From Synechococcus sp. PCC 7336 (GTDB lineage Bacteria; Cyanobacteriota; Cyanobacteriia; Thermostichales; PCC-7336): DNA of 64,000 nucleotides. Position 1 is the first letter of the stretch; each line of letters starts with the position of its first letter. Where the stretch lies: the NCBI RefSeq assembly GCF_000332275.1, contig NZ_CM001776.1, forward strand, positions 1,535,268-1,599,267. Reading direction: 5' to 3'. The notes under the pieces were generated by a model. The model saw nothing but the letters and a program-made list of their open reading frames with translations, had not been told where the DNA came from and made no database searches. The position numbers and the translations under genes were made by a program. Shown one piece after another: positions 49,925-59,485 of the stretch.

Positions 49925-52900
49925 GTGCATCCATGTATTTCTCAGCTACTGAGATCGCGAGCCGTTGCGATCTCGGCCCAAGCTTGTAACGAACCTGGGA
50001 GAACGCTTGTACCGTTGACAATCTCGATTGGACATTTGGACCGAAGCTTGCCCTCAGACTCCAAACAAGTGTTGCTGGTGTTAGGTATGCACCGGAGTGG
50101 GACTTCTGCCCTCACAGGAGTCTTGAAGTATCTGGGGTTTGCGTTACCCTCTCGCTTGATGGAGCCTGCCGAAGACAATCAAACGGGATTTTGGGAATCT
50201 GCCGAGCTGGCTGATATTCACGATGCTGCCTTCGCTTCTGCTGGAATGCAGTGGAATACGCCGATGTCGATATCGCCCGATTGGTTCCAGTCAGAGGCTG
50301 CCGCTGCCGCCTCTGAGCAGATCTTGGAAGTGCTAGAGCGAGATTTTGCCAATTGCTCGCTGTTTGCGATTAAAGACCCCCGTATCTGTCGGCTCTTTCC
50401 CCTATGGCGTTCAGTCTTGCATCAGCTCGATTGCCGCGTTCGCGTCATTATTCCAGTGCGCCATCCGCAAGAGGTGGTGGACTCTTTAGTGACTCGCGAT
50501 CGCATGAATGCTAGGCGGGCACAGCTATTGTGGCTATACCACCTGTTGGATGCAGAGAAAGCAACCCGCGACTATCCCCGCACGTTTGTTCACTTTCACG
50601 ATTTACTCGCAGATTGGCGGGCAACGATCGCCCAGATAGAGGTCGACCTCGGCTGGCGGTTCCCGGAGCGATCGCCTGAGATAGAGGCAGCGATTGATGA
50701 TTTTTTACAGCCACAGTTACGACACCATCGAGTTCCTAACATTGCTCGGGTGTCTTCAGCGGAGACTATAGAGTTAGTTGAGTTAGCATATGAACAATTA
50801 TTGCGCGCTCATGCCGGAAAACCATTAGACTTGGCAGTAATGGATGAAATCTCGCGCGAGTTGATCCGGGCCGAACAAGTTTTCGCAGAGACTGGGGCGG
50901 AAGCAGGGGCTAAGTATGCTGAATTAACGTTGCAGGTAAAGCAACTAGAACAGCTGCAGGCAACATTGATGCACCAAAACACAGAATTAGAGAGGCGTTT
51001 TAGGGAAACAGAACGGCAGCAGGAAAAATTGAGTCAGTACAACTTTCAACTAGAAGAGCGGTTAATCCAACTGCAACAATCTCTATCCTGGCGTTTAACC
51101 ACTCCATTGCGATGGATGAAAGCTAGAGTTCAAAGCTCGGTCAGCCGGTTTCCAGTGCGAGAAGACCTCAACCGCAGTTGTCTGTTTGATAAAACCTACT
51201 ACAGTCAGCAATATGCAAAAAAGATCGAGGCCTTGGGCTTGTCTCCGTTGCAGCATTTCATTCAAATTGGGGCCTCGCAGCAATGTAGGCCCCATCCATT
51301 ATTCGATATAGCGTTTTATTGCTCTTGCAATCCAGATGTTGTCGCCAGTGGACTCAATCCCCTCTGGCATTACTTAACCTACGGTGGTGCAGAGGGGCGC
51401 AAGCCCCACCCACTGTTCGATTCAGCTTATTATTTGCGGGAGAATCCTAATGTGGCCCGAGCGGGGCTAAACCCTCTGGAGCATTACCTTTGCAAGGGGG
51501 CCGGGCAACGGCTAAATCCCTGCGAATTTTTCGATACTAATTTTTATCTGCAGAGTTTGGAAAATAATTCTGCTGCTCTGCAGAACCCACTACTGCACTT
51601 TATCCAAACGGGAGTCAGGGAAGGCCGCAAGCTTAATGTCGATAACTTTCAACCTCTGGATTGGAAGGTGTGGGTAGTGCTAGAGCAAGCAGCACTGAGA
51701 AGATCGCTGGATGAGGAAGCTGCTGCACTGTCTTTTCCCTACTGCGATCGCCCCGAAGTCAGCATTCTCATTCCTGTCTTTAACAAGGTGGAATACACGC
51801 TGCAGTGTTTGAAGGGGCTGATGCAACAAATCACAGACTTTCCATTTGAAGTGATTGTGGCAGATGATGCTTCCTCAGACGATAGTCAACGGCTATTGGC
51901 GTCAGTGCCGGGATTGCAGTACCGACGCAATCCTGACAATCTGGGCTTTTTGCGATCGTGCAATCGGGCTGCTCGGAAGGCTCGGGGACGGTATCTAGTG
52001 CTGCTCAATAACGATACTGTACCCTTACCCAACTGGCTGACAGAGATTGTTGCCCCATTACAGACCGATGGCAGTGTGGGCTTGGTGGGGTCGATGTTGC
52101 TCTATCCAGATGGACGCCTACAGGAGGCAGGTGGGTCTATTTGGCAGGACGGTTCGGGCTGGAATATTGGTCGATTGCAGGAGCCCCAGGCTTGCGATTA
52201 TCAATTTGTGCGAGAGGTGGATTATTGTTCTGGGGCTGCGCTTGCCCTGTCGATGGACCTCTGGCAGCAGTTAGATGGATTTGACCTGCGGTATGCCCCA
52301 GCCTATTACGAAGATACCGACTTGGCCTTTCGGGTGCGCGAAACTGGCTTGAAAGTGATTTACACCCCGTTTTCACAATTGGTTCATTTTGAGGGAATTA
52401 GCTCGGGCACTGATTTGAGCGTTGGAGTCAAGCGCTATCAAGCCATCAACCGCTCGGTGTTTGCCGAGCGCTGGAAAGAACAACTTCTAGATCGGCAGCC
52501 ACCCGACAGCCCCGAACTGGCCACTTATTCTGTTGGCAAGCAACGGCAATTATTGTGGATCGATGCCCTAACCCCTACCCCCGATCGCGATTCCGGCTCT
52601 GTCGATGCATTAAACTTTTTGACCGTAGCCCGCCAAAGTGGCTGGGAAGTATCATTTATTCCGGCCAGTAATTTGCTCAGGAACGGACACTATACGAAAG
52701 ATTTACAGCGGTTGGGCATTCGCTGCTTGTATTGGCCCTACATCAGTTCGGTGGAAGCATACTTGCAGCAATACGGCCATTTATTCGATGTAGTTGTTTT
52801 GTCTCGCGTCTCGGTGCCAGGGCCACTCCTCTCTACCGTGCGACAACATGCCCCTCAAGCGGCGATCGCCTTCAATACGGTCGATCTTCATTTTCTGCGC

Positions 52901-53665
52901 CAGCAGCGGCAGTTGGAGATTCGAGGAGAGGGTTCTGAGAACGAGGTGAAAGCGACCCGAGCATCAGAGTTGCAGATGTTACGGGAGAGCGACCTCACTA
53001 TCGCTATTAGCGAGCAAGAGGCGGAGATTCTGAGATCTCTCGATCCGAGCGCAACTGTTAGCGTGGTTCCAATAGGGCGCTCTATTACCGGGCGCAAAGC
53101 AGCATTCGAGCAGCGGCGAGACATTTGCTTTCTCGGCGGTTTCCAGCACGATCCCAACATCGATGCTGTGAAATATTTCATCGAATATATTTGGCCGTTG
53201 ATAGCTGAGCGCCTACCCGATTGCAAATTCCTCATTGCCGGCTCAGATATTCCAGCCGAAATTCGCCACCTGGAGGGCGATCGTATTGAAATCCTTGGCT
53301 ACATCCCCGATCTGGCCGATTTGTTTGAGAGGGTGCGCCTATCGGTAGCTCCTCTAAGATTTGGGGCAGGGATGAAGGGTAAAGTTGTATCCAGCCTCAG
53401 TCATGGTGTTCCTGTGGTGGCTAGTTCTATTGCAATGGAAGGAATGAGTATAGGAAAATATTTGCAGACACTAATTGCAGATAAACCTGCAGCATTTGCT
53501 GACTGTGTAGCCAGTACATACACTAATCAAGAAGAATGGGAGCAACTGTCTCAAGCTGCTTTGGACTGCTCTTGCAAGCAGTTTTCTCTAGAGGTCGTCA
53601 CACCCAAAATCCAACAAGTTTTTAAACAACTATTTCAACTACGGCAGGAGAGGGTTGGTTGTTAG
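49925..53665 (+). CDS. Sulfotransferase / GT2 / GT4 multidomain protein
   Basis: 1246 residues from a GTG (start uncertain by some codons). Domain order: residues about 45-300 sulfotransferase with the PAPS loop LGMHRSGTSALTGVLKYLG and RHPQEVVDSLVTRDRM; about 320-400 coiled coil (LEQLQATLMHQNTELERRFR); about 415-575 four repeats of the FDxxYY...NPLxHYL..G...R type; about 605-860 GT2 (VSILIPVFNKVEYTL, DDASSDDS, LLNNDTVPLPNW); about 870-1240 GT4-like (FLGGFQHDPNIDAVK, APLRFGAGMKGKVVSSLSHG). So it could both sulfate and lengthen a glycan. Divergent from the exporter. Confidence 0.88.
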   Translation: MHPCISQLLRSRAVAISAQACNEPGRTLVPLTISIGHLDRSLPSDSKQVLLVLGMHRSGTSALTGVLKYLGFALPSRLMEPAEDNQTGFWESAELADIHDAAFASAGMQWNTPMSISPDWFQSEAAAAASEQILEVLERDFANCSLFAIKDPRICRLFPLWRSVLHQLDCRVRVIIPVRHPQEVVDSLVTRDRMNARRAQLLWLYHLLDAEKATRDYPRTFVHFHDLLADWRATIAQIEVDLGWRFPERSPEIEAAIDDFLQPQLRHHRVPNIARVSSAETIELVELAYEQLLRAHAGKPLDLAVMDEISRELIRAEQVFAETGAEAGAKYAELTLQVKQLEQLQATLMHQNTELERRFRETERQQEKLSQYNFQLEERLIQLQQSLSWRLTTPLRWMKARVQSSVSRFPVREDLNRSCLFDKTYYSQQYAKKIEALGLSPLQHFIQIGASQQCRPHPLFDIAFYCSCNPDVVASGLNPLWHYLTYGGAEGRKPHPLFDSAYYLRENPNVARAGLNPLEHYLCKGAGQRLNPCEFFDTNFYLQSLENNSAALQNPLLHFIQTGVREGRKLNVDNFQPLDWKVWVVLEQAALRRSLDEEAAALSFPYCDRPEVSILIPVFNKVEYTLQCLKGLMQQITDFPFEVIVADDASSDDSQRLLASVPGLQYRRNPDNLGFLRSCNRAARKARGRYLVLLNNDTVPLPNWLTEIVAPLQTDGSVGLVGSMLLYPDGRLQEAGGSIWQDGSGWNIGRLQEPQACDYQFVREVDYCSGAALALSMDLWQQLDGFDLRYAPAYYEDTDLAFRVRETGLKVIYTPFSQLVHFEGISSGTDLSVGVKRYQAINRSVFAERWKEQLLDRQPPDSPELATYSVGKQRQLLWIDALTPTPDRDSGSVDALNFLTVARQSGWEVSFIPASNLLRNGHYTKDLQRLGIRCLYWPYISSVEAYLQQYGHLFDVVVLSRVSVPGPLLSTVRQHAPQAAIAFNTVDLHFLRQQRQLEIRGEGSENEVKATRASELQMLRESDLTIAISEQEAEILRSLDPSATVSVVPIGRSITGRKAAFEQRRDICFLGGFQHDPNIDAVKYFIEYIWPLIAERLPDCKFLIAGSDIPAEIRHLEGDRIEILGYIPDLADLFERVRLSVAPLRFGAGMKGKVVSSLSHGVPVVASSIAMEGMSIGKYLQTLIADKPAAFADCVASTYTNQEEWEQLSQAALDCSCKQFSLEVVTPKIQQVFKQLFQLRQERVGC

Positions 53666-53862
53666 GGAGACCATGCATCTAAATGAGCTCCCCTTGCGAG
53701 TTTCAAGCATGTTTCGAAGAAGCTTAAAGCAATTGAAACCTCAAAGATATCTCCCAATAAGTCCTAGCCAAGATTTACTAGAGCTGGTAGAAATGTTGTG
53801 GGCCTCCTCTGCTTGAATCTCAATCTAGCTGAAGAAAAATTGACATTTCCCAATCGGAAGAA
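53666..53862. other. Spacer after the trifunctional glycosyltransferase
   Basis: Convergent junction. No gene or clear terminator hairpin recognised. Confidence 0.3.
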
Positions 53863-54630
53863 TTATTCGAAAAAACTAGCAAATTGAGTATTTTGGAAAT
53901 ATTCCTTTAGCTCATGGTAATTTTCAATTACATTGCTAACGTGAGTTTGTACAATCTTCTTAGTTTCAGTATAGAGTCTGCGATCGCTGACACCTAAAAA
54001 CTCACACAAATCCTGATGGCTATCTTTTGGCTTGGAAATCAGTTCTTCATAGGTAATCTCAAGCATGCGGTGCCTATCCAGCTTTTGCTTGATTGATTCT
54101 TGCCAGTCAAGTACTTTCTTGAAGTCTTTCAGACATTCCAACGGGTCAAGGTGGACTTGACTCACTTTGGGGCGCTGCCTTTCATCGGCCACAAGCGTAA
54201 TCTTAGTTATATAGTTTGCTACATACCAGGACAGATATCTTTTCAAAAGATTTTCCCTGACGAGATAGACAATCTTTATATCTTTATCTCGAAGTATAAA
54301 CTGACTAATATCTACAAAGTCAGACAAGTAAAACTCATCATGTTTAAATTTAAAACCAGCAACTTTTCTGCCCTGACTATCAAATGCATATTTGTAGATA
54401 AACTTACTCAAATCCTTTCTATCTTCTTCCAAAGACTGGCGAAGAACTGGATTTTTTAGCATCTTCTGGTGATAGTTACCAACAAGAGCACCAATTTTCC
54501 CATTGTGTAGAAAGATCTCGCCATTGCACCAGATATCTGGATGTGAGCGCAATAGATGAACTAACATTGTGCTGCCCGAGCGCGCTGGACACAAGATAAC
54601 GAAGATATCGTCTTTTAAATAATCTGACAT
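53863..54630 (-). CDS. Sulfotransferase family protein
   Basis: 255 residues. PAPS-binding P-loop-like CPARSGSTMLVHLLRSHPDI near the N-terminus, 3'-phosphate motif IVYLVRENLLKRYLSWYVAN, and a LEITYEELISKPKDSHQDLC strand-helix unit, typical of Stf0/carbohydrate sulfotransferases. AT-rich compared with flanking glycosyltransferase genes, suggesting acquisition. Likely sulfates the glycan built by the cluster. Confidence 0.85.
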   Translation of the reverse strand: MSDYLKDDIFVILCPARSGSTMLVHLLRSHPDIWCNGEIFLHNGKIGALVGNYHQKMLKNPVLRQSLEEDRKDLSKFIYKYAFDSQGRKVAGFKFKHDEFYLSDFVDISQFILRDKDIKIVYLVRENLLKRYLSWYVANYITKITLVADERQRPKVSQVHLDPLECLKDFKKVLDWQESIKQKLDRHRMLEITYEELISKPKDSHQDLCEFLGVSDRRLYTETKKIVQTHVSNVIENYHELKEYFQNTQFASFFE

Positions 54631-54668
54631 AAGAAATAATTTTTAACGTTCTGTAGTAAGCCAGCTTT

Positions 54669-55667
54669 TTATTCCTGAATGTCGACATGTCGAATGCAAC
54701 ATTCAGGAGTCCGGTCTTTATAGACTCGCATCTCGCTCTTCTCACTACCTATTAACGAAAAGATACCAAACATCATTGTCGGTTTGAGATAGCCGCAATC
54801 AATCAGAGTATCGTTTACATGCTCGATAAAGTCAATGAATGCTGTATCGGCTTTGTCTTCTACATCGAAATTATGGCCGTAACCTCTTTCAATAAAAATA
54901 TCTGGCAAATTGCCAAATGCGTAGAACTTTTCACACTCAAACATGTCCACAAGTAGCTTGAGAATATCTTGAGCCCGGATGCCTTCAAACCCCTTGTGTG
55001 CGCAATTCCAATTTACAAATTTCTCATGATATTTCTGAAACTGATGCTGGAACTTATATTTATCGGGTAGAAAATCCCACATTTTTTCGATAAATTCAAG
55101 TGCCTCTGGCCATCTCATATGACCATTGCGTCCAATCATGTCAATTGTTAAGAAGCGACCATTCGGCTCTAGAAATTGAACGATCTGTTCAAAAAGAGAT
55201 TCTAGCTCTACAATATGGTGTAAAGTATGATGGGCTATAAAGGCTGAATACTGATGATTCAGTTGAAAATCATTGAAATCAGTTTCGTGAAAGCTAAAGT
55301 GCTGCTGAAGGTTTTCTTCTTTAACTAACTGCTGGGCACGGCCCAATCTAATTGGAGAAAGCTCATGGCACTCTAGCACAAACTCTTTAATGCCTGACTT
55401 GACCAAGCCTTTTGCAATTTTAATTTCAACATTGCAATCTCCCGAGCCTATACTCATAATATGTTGGGAAGTTGTTTTTGGTAAAATCTCGGCAATATGG
55501 CTTATATAGAAATCTAGAGCATTAGTAATGCCAAATACTTCTTTAAGTCTTGGAATGACAAACTTCTTAGTATAGTAATGATATATTGGGGGAAGCTTTT
55601 TGAGCTTGGATGGGTCTTCAAACTGCTGAATTTGGTGCTTGACCCTAGACTTATAGCCTCTAAACAC
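54669..55667 (-). CDS. SAM-dependent methyltransferase
   Basis: 332 residues. Rossmann methyltransferase core: HIMSIGSGDCNVEIKIAKGL (motif I), FVLECHELSPIRLGRAQQL, HFSFHETDFNDF, then FIAHHTLHHIVELESLFEQI and FLEPNGRFLTIDMIGRNGHM. Same strand as the sulfotransferase downstream, 38 bases apart, probably one transcript. AT-rich, like that gene. Acceptor unknown. Confidence 0.82.
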   Translation of the reverse strand: MFRGYKSRVKHQIQQFEDPSKLKKLPPIYHYYTKKFVIPRLKEVFGITNALDFYISHIAEILPKTTSQHIMSIGSGDCNVEIKIAKGLVKSGIKEFVLECHELSPIRLGRAQQLVKEENLQQHFSFHETDFNDFQLNHQYSAFIAHHTLHHIVELESLFEQIVQFLEPNGRFLTIDMIGRNGHMRWPEALEFIEKMWDFLPDKYKFQHQFQKYHEKFVNWNCAHKGFEGIRAQDILKLLVDMFECEKFYAFGNLPDIFIERGYGHNFDVEDKADTAFIDFIEHVNDTLIDCGYLKPTMMFGIFSLIGSEKSEMRVYKDRTPECCIRHVDIQE

Positions 55668-55793
55668 AAGATTCTCCTACTTTATTGAATCGATATGCTC
55701 CCCGTCATCTTACTATAATGCTTTCTAGCATATTAAATCTGGCACGATCGCAACTAGAGTAGGTATGGAGAATAGGCTTCCGCATTGGTGGCA

Positions 55794-57911
55794 ATGGGTA
55801 TGAAACAAACTCTACAAGCACTCTCGAACGCTTGGAGAGTGTTTGAGACAGAGGGGCTGAAAAGCTTCCTGACTCGCACGCGCCTCAAACTGCGAAAAAT
55901 CCTAAAGGGCGATCGCACAAACGCCTTTCGCGCCGAGATCGCTCGGTACGCCAAATTAGCTCCCCCCGGTCCTTTAGACTTTAAGACCGTTTCTCAGCCA
56001 GAGGTTTCGATTATCATCCCTGTCCACAATCAGTCCTCATACACCTATAACTGCTTAAAATCTCTCCATCAGCGCACCACCGACAAGATTCCATTTGAGA
56101 TTATCGTAATAGACGATGCCTCAACGGACGATACAACTGAGGTATTGCAGGCGATCGCCGGAATTCGCGTCCTACGCAACACCACCAATCTGGGCTTCAT
56201 CCAGTCCTGCAATCGCGGCATAGAAGAGGCCCGTGCCGATTGGGTGTGCTTCCTCAATAACGACACTCAAATCTTGCCGGGGTGGCTGGAGGCGTTGGTC
56301 CAGACGATGCGATCGCACTCGAATATTGGGGCTGTAGGGTCGAAATTAATCTATGCCGACGGTCGCCTACAGGAGGCCGGTGGCATTATCTGGCAGGATG
56401 CAACGGGCTGCAATTACGGCCGTTTAAACAGCCCGCAAGAGCCCCAATACAACTACCTCCGACCAGTGGATTACTGCTCCGCCGCCAGCTTGCTCGTGCG
56501 TGCCGATTTACTGGCAGACCTCGGCGGATTTTCGACAGACTTCTTGCCTGCCTATTACGAAGATACGGATTTGTGCTTTGCTCTGCGCGATCGCGGTTAT
56601 GACGTACTTTATCAGCCCCAATCACAACTGATTCACTACGAGGGAGTCACCTGCGGCATCGATGAAACCAGCGGGGTCAAGCAGCATCAAACGATCAATC
56701 GCGACAAATTCCAGCACAAATGGCAAACAGCCCTACAACACCATTGCCACAGTCAGCGGGATGGCGCTGTCTTGGGAGCGCGACGGTTGTGCGCGCGGCC
56801 CATCATACTCGTTATCGATTCCTACGTTCCGGCTTACGATCGCGAGTCGGGTTCTTGCCGCCTGTTTCACATCCTCAAGCTGCTGTTGGAACTGGGATGT
56901 ACTCCCATTTTTTTACCCAATAACGGCTTGCCTGCCGAACCCTACACCTCCGAGTTGCAACAGATGGGGATCGAAGTCCTCTACACTACCCCCAACCAGC
57001 CAGATTTGCAGTTGCAACTGCGCGACCGCCTTCCCATGCTCGATCTCGCTTGGGTTTGCCGACCGCAATTGTGCGAGAAATACTTTGACCTGTTGCGATC
57101 GCGACCCGACCTCCCCGCGATCTACGACACCATCGACTTGCACTTCCTGCGCATGCAGCGACAGGAGGACTACATGAAGTCCAACGATGGCGATCTGAGT
57201 TGGCAGCAGATGAAGGAGCTGGAGTTGGGCTACGCTCGGGCCGCTGATGCCACAGTCGTCGTCACTGATGTGGAGCAGAAGCTTTTAGCTGAACTGGGCA
57301 TCGATCGCGTGCGTGTCGTGCCCAACATTCATATTTCCTATGCCGGAACACTACCCGAATTTGACGCCCGCAGCGGATTGTTGTTTATCGGCGGCTACAA
57401 CCACCAACCCAATGTGGATGCCGTTGTCTGGCTGTGTCAGGAGATTATGCCCCTCGTCTGGGCGGAAGATCCCGAGATGACGGTGACCCTCTTGGGTAGC
57501 AACCCGCCGGATGGGGTGCGAGAGTTAGGCGGAGATCGCGTGATTGTGACTGGCTATTTAGCGGATGTGGACCCCTACTTTCTCCAAGCAAGGCTATTTG
57601 TCGCTCCCCTTCGCTTTGGAGCTGGCATGAAGGGCAAAATTGGCCACAGCTTGTCCTACGGTTTGCCCGTAGTAACCACCTCAATTGGCTCGGAGGGGAT
57701 GGGATTGGTGGCGGGAACAGATGCGATTGTGTGTGACGAGCCCGGAGTCTTTGCTAAAGAAGTATTGAGTTTGTATGGAGATCGCGATCGCTGGACGAAG
57801 ATGTCTGCCCAATCCCTGCGAACGATTCAGCGCTTTGGCCCAGAAGGCTTGAAAGGATCGCTGCAGTCTCTTGTGAGTGAACTGCAATCGATCTCCACGC
57901 CTGTTCGGTGA
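55794..57911 (+). CDS. Two-domain glycosyltransferase (GT2 + GT4)
   Basis: 705 residues from the ATG at 55794; an ATG at 55800 and a TTG at 55785 are alternatives. N-terminal about 60 residues helical, then GT2 (VSIIIPVHNQSSYTYNCLKS, DDASTDDTTE, FLNNDTQILPGWLEAL, AYYEDTDLCFAL), then a GT4-like domain (PIILVIDSYVPAYDRESGSC, FIGGYNHQPNVDAVVWLCQE, APLRFGAGMKGKIGHSLSYG). It is a paralogue of the C-terminal 640 residues of the 1246-residue protein, which adds sulfotransferase parts. Higher GC than the methyltransferase beside it. Confidence 0.9.
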   Translation: MGMKQTLQALSNAWRVFETEGLKSFLTRTRLKLRKILKGDRTNAFRAEIARYAKLAPPGPLDFKTVSQPEVSIIIPVHNQSSYTYNCLKSLHQRTTDKIPFEIIVIDDASTDDTTEVLQAIAGIRVLRNTTNLGFIQSCNRGIEEARADWVCFLNNDTQILPGWLEALVQTMRSHSNIGAVGSKLIYADGRLQEAGGIIWQDATGCNYGRLNSPQEPQYNYLRPVDYCSAASLLVRADLLADLGGFSTDFLPAYYEDTDLCFALRDRGYDVLYQPQSQLIHYEGVTCGIDETSGVKQHQTINRDKFQHKWQTALQHHCHSQRDGAVLGARRLCARPIILVIDSYVPAYDRESGSCRLFHILKLLLELGCTPIFLPNNGLPAEPYTSELQQMGIEVLYTTPNQPDLQLQLRDRLPMLDLAWVCRPQLCEKYFDLLRSRPDLPAIYDTIDLHFLRMQRQEDYMKSNDGDLSWQQMKELELGYARAADATVVVTDVEQKLLAELGIDRVRVVPNIHISYAGTLPEFDARSGLLFIGGYNHQPNVDAVVWLCQEIMPLVWAEDPEMTVTLLGSNPPDGVRELGGDRVIVTGYLADVDPYFLQARLFVAPLRFGAGMKGKIGHSLSYGLPVVTTSIGSEGMGLVAGTDAIVCDEPGVFAKEVLSLYGDRDRWTKMSAQSLRTIQRFGPEGLKGSLQSLVSELQSISTPVR

Positions 57912-57923
57912 GGTCCATAGGCG

Positions 57924-58907
57924 GTGCTGCAACCCTTTCCCCAACCAGAGGCAGATCGCGAATCGATCGATATTGTCTTAGCGACCTATTGCCCGAATCT
58001 GGATTATTTCGCAGCTCAAATTCAGTCTCTGCAACAACAGACCGATACCGATTGGCTCTGTCACATCATTGATGATGGATCGGGCGAAAAGCCACTCCAG
58101 GCGATTCGAGACTGTATTGCCGGAGACGATCGCTTTGTCCTGCATCCCTTTCCAGACAATGTCGGAGCCTATCGCAATTTTGAACGAGGATTGGGCTGTT
58201 GCCGCAAAACTGCAACGGCGATCGCCTTTTGCGATCAAGACGATATTTGGCTGCCATCTAAATTGGAACGGATGCTGGAGGTGCTGCGCGAGCGGGAAGC
58301 CGTGCTAGTTCATTGCGACTTGGAAATTATCGACGAGCGCGATCGCACCATCCATCCCTCCGGCTGGAATTATGAGGGTCGGGTTCCCGAGGTTGTAACG
58401 CTGCAGTTACTGCTACTCAAGAACGTTGTGACCGGTTGTGCCTGTCTGTTTAGAGCCGATCTCCTGCCGAAGGTGTTGCCCTTTCCCGAACCGACATCTG
58501 GGGATTGGTTTCACGATTGGTGGATCGCGTTGGTGGCGGCTCGGATGGGAACGATTGCCCACGTTCGAGAGCCGTTGGTGCGCTATCGCCAACATGACAG
58601 CAATGTCGTGGGAGCAACGCGCGAGGTGGGTCAGTTGGGACGGGAGTTGGGCCAGTGGTGGAGCAATCGTTTTCGCGTTACGGGTGAAGGCTATCGGGCC
58701 TACTGCGAGTTGGTGAGTGCTTTAGGCGATCGCTTTCCAACCCACAACCAGAAGCCGATACAGCGCGATTTTGGCCGTCACCTACTGGGCCTCGCTTGGC
58801 AAAGTTGGCGCGTGGGCTATGGGGTAGAGGGCACTGCATTGCGATTAGCGGTCTTGGCCTTTCTAGACGACTTCAAACACCTCTCTGGCCGTCCGTTCCC
58901 TGACTAA
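57924..58907 (+). CDS. GT2 family glycosyltransferase (rhamnosyltransferase-like)
   Basis: 327 residues from a GTG. GT-A fold with IDIVLATYCPNLDYFAAQIQ, CHIIDDGSGE and the DQDD motif AIAFCDQDDIWLPSKLERML, followed by HCDLEIIDERDRT. The DQDDxW motif is typical of rhamnosyl- and other O-antigen-type transferases. Twelve bases downstream of the previous gene, so the two form an operon. C-terminal region helical. Confidence 0.86.
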   Translation: MLQPFPQPEADRESIDIVLATYCPNLDYFAAQIQSLQQQTDTDWLCHIIDDGSGEKPLQAIRDCIAGDDRFVLHPFPDNVGAYRNFERGLGCCRKTATAIAFCDQDDIWLPSKLERMLEVLREREAVLVHCDLEIIDERDRTIHPSGWNYEGRVPEVVTLQLLLLKNVVTGCACLFRADLLPKVLPFPEPTSGDWFHDWWIALVAARMGTIAHVREPLVRYRQHDSNVVGATREVGQLGRELGQWWSNRFRVTGEGYRAYCELVSALGDRFPTHNQKPIQRDFGRHLLGLAWQSWRVGYGVEGTALRLAVLAFLDDFKHLSGRPFPD

Positions 58908-58982
58908 ATTCCGCAGTTGGGCGGTTGCAGCTTCACCATAAACTCTAAACTGTGTGGAAAGCTCCACATCTAGGAGAGACGA

Positions 58983-59141
58983 GTGAAGCTTGCAACATTG
59001 CAGCGAGAATGGTTTGCCAACCTAAAAGGAGACATTCTGGCCGGGATGGTCGTTGACCTAGCGCTGATTCCAGAGGCGATCGCCTTCTCGATGATTGCGG
59101 GCGTCCCGGCCTGGTTCCATCTCCGTTGGTGGCGATTGTGA
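58983..59141 (+). pseudogene. SulP-family transporter, N-terminal fragment
   Basis: A GTG at 58983 encodes [20 protein letters not shown], then [15 protein letters not shown]: the conserved start of SulP anion transporters (first helix with the PEAIAFS motif). Homology stops at about residue 42, and the frame ends at 59141. The typical protein has over 400 further residues and often a STAS domain; none is found downstream. Thus a decayed remnant. Confidence 0.75.
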
Positions 59142-59485
59142 CCATTACGGCGATCGCACATTCCTATCTTGCGGTTTCGCTAGCGATCGCCGACTTGAGG
59201 ATTGCAACGGCCTCGTTCGAGGGATCTGCGTCAGTCAATCTTGCCAACGGTCGATCGCAGCTCTGGCTAAGAATTTTATGCAAAAATGATTTGGTTCCGG
59301 CAAGACTGAGGAGTACTTTTATAAGTTGTTTAAGTGTTTTCTCTAATAGATTGAGGAAGAAGGAGATCGTTTTCATCGAAAAATGGGTACTTTTATGAAA
59401 AGCCTCCAATCGGTACTGCAGTCTGCATGCTTGGCGGTACTGATTCATTATTCGACAATCCAAGCCTGTCTGCCCCATAGAGTTA
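59142..59485. other. Non-coding remainder after the SulP remnant
   Basis: No supported gene. The first part, just past the SulP stop, reads [20 protein letters not shown] in the frame shifted by one base, possibly another piece of the same dead gene. The rest is AT-richer and shows no repeat. Confidence 0.3.
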
